From assembly GCA_028822375.1 (NCBI GenBank), contig JAPKDW010000015.1:1-34792 (forward strand): a stretch of 34,792 nucleotides of DNA. The letters are read 5' to 3'. Every line of letters begins with the position of its first letter. The stretch's first letter is position 1. Origin of the DNA: Opitutaceae bacterium (GTDB lineage Bacteria; Verrucomicrobiota; Verrucomicrobiia; Opitutales; Opitutaceae). Made by a program: the position numbers and the translations under genes. A model generated the notes under the pieces. The model did no database searches and was not told where the DNA came from. It saw only the letters and a program-made list of their open reading frames with translations. Positions 24,957 through 31,450 of this stretch are shown here, in pieces.

Positions 24957-25337
24957 TCAATTTTCAAGGATCTCGACTTCGTAGCCGTCGGGATCGGTTA
25001 TGAAGGCCATTTTTAATCCGCCGGAAGTGAATTTCGCTTTCCAATCGCTGGGCCAAAGCTCTGCGCCATTGTCTTCGAGCATTTGGCAATATTCGACGAT
25101 GTCGTCAACTCCGAGACAGGTATGCATGAGATCTTCGGGGAACTCGACCTTGAAGTCGGGCGAGTAGGTAAGCTCAAGAGTGTGGGCATTTCCGGGCAAT
25201 TCTAGGTGGACAACCTGATTGCCCGCAGGGCTTTTGTCGTTGCGTTTGAGAAGGGTGAATCCGCAGTTCTTGCAGTACCAATCGATGGAGGCTTCCAGGT
25301 TGCTTACGCGAATTCGGGTATGGAGAAATTTAATCAT
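24957..25337 (-). CDS. Glyoxalase I-like VOC-family protein
   Basis: A 126-residue metalloenzyme-type VOC protein with two beta-alpha-beta-beta-beta modules. Candidate metal ligands fall at the glyoxalase I positions: His6 (LHTRIRV), Glu55 (LELTYSP), His72 (HTCLGV) and Glu122 (YEVEILE). The fragment DPDGYEVEI is very typical of lactoylglutathione lyases. It may detoxify methylglyoxal in the cytoplasm, a by-product of sugar catabolism and aldolase-derived triose phosphates, although the length and context do not exclude another VOC activity. It is a single minus-strand gene convergent with the YqeY gene across a long repeat. Confidence 0.85.
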   Translation of the reverse strand: MIKFLHTRIRVSNLEASIDWYCKNCGFTLLKRNDKSPAGNQVVHLELPGNAHTLELTYSPDFKVEFPEDLMHTCLGVDDIVEYCQMLEDNGAELWPSDWKAKFTSGGLKMAFITDPDGYEVEILEN

Positions 25338-25474
25338 GTGAAGGAGTAAAGCCGACCGACTTGATTTGCCAAGCGAGAATGCAGATAAGTCGTTTAACGA
25401 AAAATGATGTGATGGTTCTGTGTAACCGCTTTCGACTGCATCGAGTTGGCATTATTGAAGGGAAAACCAATATT

Positions 25475-25535
25475 CGAGTCCAGAGGCCTCGATCCACCTT
25501 AATTGGTAGATAGGTGGTACGAGATGTCCCGGCTC
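25475..25535 (+). repeat. Family C repeat (copy 2)
   Basis: The order is CGAGTCCAGAGGCCTCGATC, CACCTTAATTGGTAGATAGG, then TGGTACGAGATGTCCCGGCT. It lies just before the YHYH gene and produces a false 5' extension of that frame (25503-25577). Confidence 0.92.
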
Positions 25536-25577
25536 GTGCAGAACAACGTGTTCAAAGTCGATTTGGAGAAGACATTT

Positions 25578-26582
25578 ATGAAAAAATCACTCGCGCTTAT
25601 AATCGCATTAGGGGGAATTGTTTGGCTCGTAGGTCAGGAAGATCGTCGCAGGGGTCCAGGTGGAGAAGGTAGAGGATCGGGAGGTCCGGTTCGAGGACAA
25701 CCGTCGCAGGCTGAAAAAGTCGACTTGCCGGATGCGCAATCGAAGATCTATGTGGAAGGCGAGTATCGCTTTATCGAAAGCAATGGGGTGCCGGATCACG
25801 ATCACGGCAAATTCCCAAGAAGGGGCAATCCGCATACGATTTTGCCGCAGACTTACAAGTGGCGCGTGCCGGCGAATCCAGAGGGTGCGAGTGAATTGAC
25901 AGAACTTGGGCGTCGCCCTTTCGGAACGGCTTTGAATGGAATTCCATTCGACCCGGGAACCGCAGAATATTGGAATAATGACCGAAATTCGGACTGGAGA
26001 TACGAAGCGCTTTCGGGGCACTTGAAATTAGGCGTCGACGATAACAATGCCCACGTCCAGCCAACAGGAGCTTATCATTATCACGGGCTACCAATCGGTG
26101 TAATTCTCAATCAAGGATCGCCCGATCGAATGACGATGGTCGGGTATGCCGCCGATGGATTTCCAGTGTATGCGAATTACGGCTACAAGAAGGCTGACGA
26201 TCCTAAAAGCGGGTTGAAAAAAATGCAGTCAAGTTGGTCGACAAAGTCGGGAACTCGTCCGGAGAAGCCCCAAGGACCAGGTGGTGCATTTGACGGACGA
26301 TTTGTAGCGGATTACGAATACGTCGAAGGCCAAGGCGACTTGGACGAATCCAATGGGCGATTCGGTCCGACGCCCGAATATCCAGATGGGATCTATCATT
26401 ACTATATAGTCGAACAGTTTCCATTCATTCCGCGTAAGTTTAAAGGAACCCCCGATGAGAGCTTCTCAGTTCGAGGAGCTGCCGGACCTCCTAGAGGAGG
26501 TGGGCCAGGAGGGCGTAGAGGACCAAGAGGAGGCGGACCTCGTCGCGGCGGAGAAGGTGGACCACCTCCGCGGGAAAGATGA
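25578..26582 (+). CDS. Secreted YHYH-domain protein
   Basis: A 334-residue protein. I start at the ATG at 25578, which has a GGAG 13-16 bases upstream and opens a clean signal peptide (MKKSLALIIALGGIVWLVGQ); the longer frame upstream is made of a family C repeat. After a Gly/Arg-rich linker comes the YHYH domain: NGIPFDPGTAEYWNN, the name-giving YHYH at 166-169 (GAYHYHGLP), MVGYAADGFPVYANYG and DGIYHYYIVEQFPFIPR. The final 40 residues are an unusual Gly/Arg/Pro-rich tail (GRRGPRGGGPRRGGEGG). YHYH proteins are exported, of unknown function, possibly metal-related given the histidines. The Arg-rich tail suggests a polyanion or surface-binding role, which is inference. Confidence 0.88.
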   Translation: MKKSLALIIALGGIVWLVGQEDRRRGPGGEGRGSGGPVRGQPSQAEKVDLPDAQSKIYVEGEYRFIESNGVPDHDHGKFPRRGNPHTILPQTYKWRVPANPEGASELTELGRRPFGTALNGIPFDPGTAEYWNNDRNSDWRYEALSGHLKLGVDDNNAHVQPTGAYHYHGLPIGVILNQGSPDRMTMVGYAADGFPVYANYGYKKADDPKSGLKKMQSSWSTKSGTRPEKPQGPGGAFDGRFVADYEYVEGQGDLDESNGRFGPTPEYPDGIYHYYIVEQFPFIPRKFKGTPDESFSVRGAAGPPRGGGPGGRRGPRGGGPRRGGEGGPPPRER

Positions 26583-26616
26583 AGTTGAGACCATCTACGA
26601 ATTAGAGGGTATGCTG

Positions 26617-26661
26617 TTTATTCCCTTTGGGTCTAATACCTCGAAGTTTGCTTGGGCTTTT
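26617..26661 (+). repeat. Family D repeat (copy 2)
   Basis: TTTATTCCCTTTGGGTCTAA continues into TACCTCGAAGTTTGCTTGGG. Compared with copy 1 the second half has four substitutions that weaken its hairpin. A further stem TTGCTT/AAGCAA (about 26647-26667) is followed by CCTTTTTG, a weak terminator candidate for the YHYH gene. Confidence 0.85.
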
Positions 26662-26802
26662 AAAGCAAGTCCTTTTTGTCCCGACGTATCCATAAATCTT
26701 TTATATGCAGCTATCATATTGTCTGTCAGTCATTCTCGTCATTCAAATTTTAGCGTTGAGATTATCCTATGTCTTGCTGTTGTCGATTGCGTCTGCAATC
26801 AA

Positions 26803-27450
26803 CTAAATAGCCTGTACTTGGGGGCGTTTGATTTGGCTTATCGCAGTCATTATATTGTTGGCTATTTGTTGGTAGCGCGCCTTTCCGGCGGACTTACCTG
26901 GATCGTAGTCCTCTGGGCGTAGAGGTTTTCCGTATACGATGTGAATGGCGATGTCGAAGTTGGGTAGCTTGGAGGCTTTGGAGAGCGCTTTATGGGCATT
27001 GAAAATGCGACAGGGCACGACGGCGGCTTGCGATTTGGCGGCGATGAGGCCGATGCCGGGTTTTGCGGTTTGCAAGGTGCCGTCGGGGCTACGTGTGCCT
27101 TCTGGGAAAAGAGTGAGGACGCCGCCATTTTTGAGAGCTTTTAAGGTGCTCTTCATGGCTTTGATATCGGACGCGCCGTCGCGGTCGATGGGGATTGCTC
27201 CTACGGCGGTCATCCACGTGGCGCCGAGGCCTGGTTTCCAGAGAGTTTTGCGGGCGAAGTAGGTTACTAGGCGAAAGACGTTGCAGCCTAGCAGTGGCGG
27301 GTCGAGGTGGCTAACGTGATTGGAGGCGAGAATGATGGGACCGCTTGTAGGGACGTTGTTGAGTCCTTGAATATCGCCTTTGAGGATTGTCCGATAGAAG
27401 GCTCGGATAATCCAAAAGCTGATCCAATAGATCTTTTTATCGAATTTCAT
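26803..27450 (-). CDS. plsC: 1-acyl-sn-glycerol-3-phosphate acyltransferase (PlsC family)
   Basis: A 215-residue acyltransferase. The catalytic HX4D motif is His45 to Asp50 (NHVSHLDPP), and the substrate-binding FPEGTR is at 115-120. The third conserved block is VVPCRIFN. It transfers the second acyl chain to lysophosphatidate in membrane phospholipid synthesis, acting at the inner face of the cytoplasmic membrane through a short N-terminal hydrophobic helix. Its ATG overlaps the cmk stop codon (ATGA), so the two are translationally coupled. It is the last gene of the EVE-tyrA-aroA-cmk-plsC run. In many bacteria cmk is followed by rpsA; here plsC follows directly and rpsA is not in the window. 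Confidence 0.94.
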   Translation of the reverse strand: MKFDKKIYWISFWIIRAFYRTILKGDIQGLNNVPTSGPIILASNHVSHLDPPLLGCNVFRLVTYFARKTLWKPGLGATWMTAVGAIPIDRDGASDIKAMKSTLKALKNGGVLTLFPEGTRSPDGTLQTAKPGIGLIAAKSQAAVVPCRIFNAHKALSKASKLPNFDIAIHIVYGKPLRPEDYDPGKSAGKARYQQIANNIMTAISQIKRPQVQAI

Positions 27451-28115
27451 GAAGAGCGGATGGAATCGATAATAGTGGCAACCTTGTCGATGACTTCGTC
27501 GAGCGTTAGTTCGGAAGAATCGATAAGCGTGGCGCCCTCGGGAACTTGGAGAGGCGCGGCTTTGCGAGAGGAGTCCATCTGGTCGCGTTTTTCAATGCTA
27601 TCGGCGATGCCTTCCTTGGCTCGACGTTGAGCGCGTTTTGCGGGATCGGCGAAGAGGTAGAGACGTAGGTCGGCGTTGGGAAAAATAACTGAACCAATGT
27701 CACGACCTTCCATGACGAGTCCATCGAATCCACGATCACGCGCGACATCGGCTAGGGATCGTTGATAGTCTAGGAGGAATGAACGCAGTTCGGGCAAGGC
27801 GGCATAGTGGGATACGTTGTCGTTGATCGCTTGGCTGCGTATCGATTTATCGGGTACCCAATCATTAATGGTGATTGAAGCGGTATTTCCTGAAAGAGCG
27901 GTGCCTAACTTTAAAGCGCTTAATTCGTCAGTTAGGGCAGAATTATTGGATGGCTTGATGCCGGCTTCCATGAGTTTGAGTGTGGTGGCTCGGTAGAAGG
28001 AACCGGTATCGACATGCATGAGGCGATAGCGGGCGCTAAGACCTCGCGAGGTGGAGGACTTTCCGGCAGCGGCCCCGCCGTCGATGGCGATGATGATGAA
28101 TTTGGATTGGGTCAC
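27447..28115 (-). CDS. cmk: Cytidylate kinase
   Basis: A 222-residue (d)CMP kinase. The P-loop GGAAAGKSS begins at residue 13, and DTGSFYRATT, the cytidine-binding segment, follows. VMEGRDIGSVIFP, LYLFADPAKRAQRR and the LID-like KRDQMDSSRKAAPLQVP complete the family order. I choose the GTG at 28115 (read MTQSKFIIIAIDGG); the longer frame to 28160 runs through a family G repeat and is not conserved-looking. It phosphorylates CMP and dCMP using ATP in the cytoplasm. The start of the gene lies only 21 bases past the repeat's right edge as transcribed, so the repeat is within the aroA-cmk spacer of the likely operon. The ATGA overlap with plsC indicates translational coupling. Confidence 0.96.
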   Translation of the reverse strand: MTQSKFIIIAIDGGAAAGKSSTSRGLSARYRLMHVDTGSFYRATTLKLMEAGIKPSNNSALTDELSALKLGTALSGNTASITINDWVPDKSIRSQAINDNVSHYAALPELRSFLLDYQRSLADVARDRGFDGLVMEGRDIGSVIFPNADLRLYLFADPAKRAQRRAKEGIADSIEKRDQMDSSRKAAPLQVPEGATLIDSSELTLDEVIDKVATIIDSIRSS

Positions 28116-28135
28116 GGAATTATGTTTAGATTTTT

Positions 28136-28247
28136 GCCCACGAATAACACGAATTTGCACGAATCAAATTGGTGTGTTGTGATGTTTGTGGAAGTGGTTT
28201 GATGTTTGCTCGCGATCAAATTTGTGAAGATTCGTGAGATTCGTGGG
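28136..28247 (+). repeat. Inverted repeat, family G (copy 2)
   Basis: It opens with GCCCACGAATAACACGAATT then TGCACGAATC. It closes with TTTGTGAAGATTCGTGAGAT then TCGTGGGG. It fills the spacer between aroA and cmk inside the apparent operon. Confidence 0.9.
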
Positions 28248-28263
28248 GAGAGTTTGTTTAATT

Positions 28264-29592
28264 TTAAGCTATAACGCTTTGCTCTCTGGCGGATTCCAGC
28301 ACTTCGAAATAGTTGGGGAAGGTTTTGCGGCAGCAAAGCGGGTCGGCGATTTGCATCCATGGTTCGCCGTTTCCGAGCGTGTCGTGACTGCCGAGGATGG
28401 CGAAGCTCATTGCAATGCGGTGATCTTCGAACGTATCGATTGTGGCGGGTCGAAGCGGAGCGGGTGCGATTTCGAGCGAAGCGCGTTTGTCGTGAGTGTG
28501 TTGACCGAGACGTTTGAGACCATCGACCATGGCCGCGATACGATCGCATTCTTGGTGACGGGTGTGTTCGATGCGTTCGATAAGCGTGGCGTCGTTCGCA
28601 AGCGGAGCGATTGCGGCACCGGTCATGAAGGTATCGCTGAACGCGTAGTAGTTCGCGCCGAGCGAACCGAGACGGTTATTTGTCCGGTCGAAGTTTACAA
28701 CGAGTGAGCTCGATGTCCATTCGAGGGTCGCTCCTGCTGACTCGGCTATATTGGCGAAGGCAATGTCGCCTTGCATCGAATTTTTGGTGACACCATCGAT
28801 CTCAATGATTCCGCCGACCGCGAGCGGCAGGGCGATGAAATAGCTCGCTGCGGAGGCATCGCTTTCGATTGCGTAGTTGGCGCTGGGCGCCTTGTAGGGA
28901 CTGGCTCCGATGTTATAGCTTGATTCGTTTGTCGTGAGCTTGTGGGCGGGGATGCCGAAGCTTTGCATCATCTTTAACGTGAGATCGATGTATCCGCGAC
29001 GAATGGTCGGATTGCTCAATCGAATTTCGATATCGCTTTGAGCGAGCGGCGCAGCCATGAGGAGGGCCGAGACGAACTGACTGCTTTCGGTGGCGTCGAC
29101 GGTGGCGGAACTACCGGAAAGTCCATGGGGACGAATTCGAATTGGAAAGTAGCCGTTGGTCGTTTCTATCTCGCACCCGAGAACGCTCAATGTGTCGGCG
29201 AGTTTTTGGATCGGGCGTCGACGCATCGCTTCGTCGCCATCGAGTTGATACTCGCCGCTGTCGCGGACTGCCAGCATCGCGGTAAGAAAACGGGCTGAAG
29301 TACCGGAGTTTCCGATGTCAATATCCGCTTGAGCATTTGGGATTATTCCGCCGCATCCGCGGACGCGTATGGTTTTAGCCGATACATTGGTTTCGACCTC
29401 GAAGCCCAAAGCGATTAGGGCTTGAACCATGATGTCGGTGTCACGGCTGAAAAGACAGTTTTCCAGGATGGTAGAGCCATCTGCCAGCGCGGCGAGGATG
29501 AGGGCTCGATTGGTGATGCTTTTCGATCCGGGTACGGAAACCTTGGCGGCTGCGGGAACGGTGAAGGGAGGGACTGGATAGGGATCCTGCAT
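28264..29592 (-). CDS. aroA: 3-phosphoshikimate 1-carboxyvinyltransferase (EPSP synthase)
   Basis: A 442-residue EPSP synthase of normal length. The ATG at 29592 (MQDPYPVPPF) precedes the conserved beginning; the 16 residues upstream derive from a family F repeat and are discarded. Conserved motifs in order are PGSKSITNRAL, GNSGTSARFLTAMLA (phosphoenolpyruvate loop), DGDEAMRRRPI, EHTRHQECDRI and FEDHRIAMSFA, with catalytic Asp and Lys positions intact. It condenses shikimate 3-phosphate with phosphoenolpyruvate in the chorismate pathway. It lies downstream of tyrA and upstream of cmk, a classic arrangement, with inverted repeats occupying both spacers. The GSGT motif reads GNSGTSAR as in ordinary class I or II enzymes; herbicide tolerance cannot be predicted from this. 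Confidence 0.97.
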   Translation of the reverse strand: MQDPYPVPPFTVPAAAKVSVPGSKSITNRALILAALADGSTILENCLFSRDTDIMVQALIALGFEVETNVSAKTIRVRGCGGIIPNAQADIDIGNSGTSARFLTAMLAVRDSGEYQLDGDEAMRRRPIQKLADTLSVLGCEIETTNGYFPIRIRPHGLSGSSATVDATESSQFVSALLMAAPLAQSDIEIRLSNPTIRRGYIDLTLKMMQSFGIPAHKLTTNESSYNIGASPYKAPSANYAIESDASAASYFIALPLAVGGIIEIDGVTKNSMQGDIAFANIAESAGATLEWTSSSLVVNFDRTNNRLGSLGANYYAFSDTFMTGAAIAPLANDATLIERIEHTRHQECDRIAAMVDGLKRLGQHTHDKRASLEIAPAPLRPATIDTFEDHRIAMSFAILGSHDTLGNGEPWMQIADPLCCRKTFPNYFEVLESAREQSVIA

Positions 29593-29625
29593 GTGGATTG
29601 GAATCGGTGAGCTTAGATTTTTTTT

Positions 29626-29773
29626 GCCCACAGATTGCACGGTTTGTCACAGATGTTTTTGATCGGTCGGATATCTATAGATTGAGTTGATTGGTATAGA
29701 TTTGGATTCATCGAGCTTGGTTTAGTGGAAATATAAAAAATCTTATCAGTGTAAATCTGAGCAATCTGTGGGC
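29626..29773 (+). repeat. Inverted repeat, family F (copy 2)
   Basis: Perfect 13-base outer arms GCCCACAGATTGC (29626-29638) and GCAATCTGTGGGC (29761-29773) enclose 122 bases. The inner parts CACAGATG and GTAAATCTGA belong to the same element. It fills the tyrA-aroA spacer and supplies the spurious N-terminal extension of the aroA frame. Confidence 0.92.
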
Positions 29774-29797
29774 GAAATTTCGTTTATTATCGAATCG

Positions 29798-30661
29798 CTA
29801 ATCATCGAGCGAGTCGCGAAAGGTTTTGCCGTTGGCGAGTTTGACCAGTGTTTCGAAATCGTTTTCGTTGGCGATGACGGACCGAAGTTCTTGGAGTTCG
29901 TCTTGGAAGGCATCGATCGATCGGAGGATTTCAGTTCGATTTTGGGCGATGATTTCTCGCCACATTCCGGGATCGCCTGATGCGATGCGCGTCGTGTCTT
30001 TAAGTCCGTTGCCGCAGAATTTGGCGGCATCGGGGAAATCGTTCGAGAGATGGGTCGCTAGAGCGGAGGCTAACAAATGAGGCAGATGGCTGACATTGGC
30101 GACGATGGCATCGTGTCGCTCTGGGGTTTCGCTAATGGTAGAGGAACCGAGAGCTTGCCAAAATTTGGAGACGGATTGAGTGGCATCGGGATCGGTGTCT
30201 TCGAAAGGCGTGACGAAGCAAACGCGCTCGACGAAGAGTTCCGAGTCGGCGTTTTCCATGCCGGTCTTTTCGGATCCTGCCATCGGGTGGGAGCCTACGA
30301 ATCGAGCTTGGGAGCTCAGTGCGGACGTGCAAGCGCGGCTCAGTTCGCTTTTGACGCTGCCAACGTCGGTTACGATTGGGTTTGAATCGAGATGAGGGGC
30401 GATGGTCTTCGCGAGGTCGATGATGCGTTGGACGGGAGCGCAGAGGATTATGAACTCGCTGCCCGAGCAGGCATCCTCGATGCGTTCGGGAGCTTGGTTG
30501 CACCAGTCGGTTTGGGCGAGCTGCTCGCGCGCTTCGGGGCGTCGAGCCCAGACGCTGATACGTTTGGCGAGTCCACGATTGTGGGCTGCCATGCCGATGG
30601 AGGCTCCTAGAAGGCCGGGCGCTATGACTGTTATTTTTTCGAACACGAAGGAAGGATTCAA
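29798..30661 (-). CDS. tyrA: Prephenate dehydrogenase
   Basis: A 287-residue single-domain TyrA without a chorismate-mutase or ACT domain. The NAD(P)-binding loop is APGLLGASIG (about 14-23), with Ala-Pro replacing the more usual GxG start. Then come VTDVGSVKSEL, the active-site FVGSHPMAGSEKTGMENAD and the second-domain helix NVSHLPHLLASALA. The catalytic His lies in SHPMAG. It oxidatively decarboxylates prephenate to 4-hydroxyphenylpyruvate for tyrosine. The start used is a TTG overlapping the EVE gene stop (TTGA); a GTG five codons later (30646) is an alternative. It heads the tyrA-aroA part of the operon and supplies the branch after aroA's pathway. Confidence 0.95.
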   Translation of the reverse strand: MNPSFVFEKITVIAPGLLGASIGMAAHNRGLAKRISVWARRPEAREQLAQTDWCNQAPERIEDACSGSEFIILCAPVQRIIDLAKTIAPHLDSNPIVTDVGSVKSELSRACTSALSSQARFVGSHPMAGSEKTGMENADSELFVERVCFVTPFEDTDPDATQSVSKFWQALGSSTISETPERHDAIVANVSHLPHLLASALATHLSNDFPDAAKFCGNGLKDTTRIASGDPGMWREIIAQNRTEILRSIDAFQDELQELRSVIANENDFETLVKLANGKTFRDSLDD

Positions 30662-31071
30662 AGACTTGTTGCGGCGAGGTCCAGCAAGCGTTTGAATTCT
30701 TTTGCCTCTACGGGCATCACCGAGAGGCGGGAATTGCGGACGAGATGCATGGACTGGAGCTCGGGATCGGCTTTGATCGTTTTCAAGGAGACTGTTTGGG
30801 CAAGCTCTTTGATGGGCTGGATATCGAATGCGGACCAGTCGCCTTCGGCGGCGGTGGGATCGGGATAGGCAGCTTTGGCGACCTTGGCGAGACCGACAAG
30901 CTCTTTGGCTTTGCCGCTGTGATAGAAAAGGACGAGATCGCCTTTGGCCATTTGCCGCATGAAGTTGCGTGCTTGGTAATTGCGGACGCCGTCCCAGATG
31001 GTCTTCTTTTCGGCGACTAGTTGAGACCAGGGATAGGTTTCGGGTTCTTGCTTTACGAGCCAGGAGCGCAT
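30658..31071 (-). CDS. EVE domain-containing protein
   Basis: A 137-residue EVE domain covering nearly the whole protein. It starts at the ATG at 31071 (MRSWLVKQEPETYPWSQL), followed by TIWDGVRNYQARNFMRQM, KGDLVLFYHSG, LVGLAKVAKAAYPD and the terminal SRLSVMPV segment. EVE domains belong to the PUA-like fold and recognise modified bases in DNA or RNA; standalone versions like this one are widespread and their target is unknown. Its TGA stop overlaps the tyrA start, implying coupling. It is divergent from a 39-residue membrane protein with a 32-base gap. A longer frame from 31137 overlaps that small gene and lacks family similarity. Confidence 0.92.
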   Translation of the reverse strand: MRSWLVKQEPETYPWSQLVAEKKTIWDGVRNYQARNFMRQMAKGDLVLFYHSGKAKELVGLAKVAKAAYPDPTAAEGDWSAFDIQPIKELAQTVSLKTIKADPELQSMHLVRNSRLSVMPVEAKEFKRLLDLAATSL

Positions 31072-31103
31072 GGTAGTGTCCACGCTCGAAATGTGATTAA
31101 GCG

Positions 31104-31223
31104 ATGGACGAAACGCCAGAACAGACTGAAGCAGCACGCAAAGCCAAACGGATCATCTATATTGTGATGGCGATTTTTATCGTACTTCCGATTGCGATCT
31201 ACCTGATACGATTAGGGGTGTGA
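31104..31223 (+). CDS. 39-residue single-pass membrane protein
   Basis: A short frame begins at the ATG at 31104-31106 and ends with TGA at 31221-31223. The sequence is MDETPEQTEAARKAKRIIYI then VMAIFIVLPIAIYLIRLGV. It has an acidic start, a positively charged stretch (RKAKR) and a single hydrophobic helix of about 20 residues, a composition typical of genuine small membrane proteins with a cytoplasmic N-terminus. No homologue is known to me. It is divergent from the EVE protein. There is no strong Shine-Dalgarno; the leader is AATGTGATTAAGCG. Its end is nine bases before a family E repeat. Confidence 0.6.
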   Translation: MDETPEQTEAARKAKRIIYIVMAIFIVLPIAIYLIRLGV

Positions 31224-31231
31224 GTTGGTAA

Positions 31232-31324
31232 GGCCTGTTTGCGTGCGGGACGAAGCCTTGTCCCCAAACAGCTGCACACTGCCTAATTCAACTCCGCGAT
31301 TCATTGGGACAATGAACCCTACCA
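31232..31324 (-). repeat. Palindromic repeat, family E (copy 2, inverted orientation)
   Basis: On the minus strand it reads GGTAGGGTTCATTGTCCCAA then TGAATCGCGG and later CAGCTGTTTGGGGACAAGGC. This is the same two-hairpin order as 19291-19362. The first stem is TTCATTG/CAATGAA. The second differs, ending GGCCTTA. Confidence 0.82.
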
Positions 31325-31450
31325 CCCCAAGGCGGATCGGATTAGTCGTACCTGCCGTATGGGTGCGCTAGCTTGATCTTGCCATCGCGTCGCGGTCGGG
31401 TATCTAGATGTTGTTCGTTCCGGTTTGGGGCATTCGAGTTTGGAGAAACG

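Noticed and set aside
26455-26922. A 155-codon plus-strand frame after the YHYH gene
   Set aside because: Its start overlaps the YHYH tail in another frame, its middle is a family D repeat and its end is antisense to plsC.
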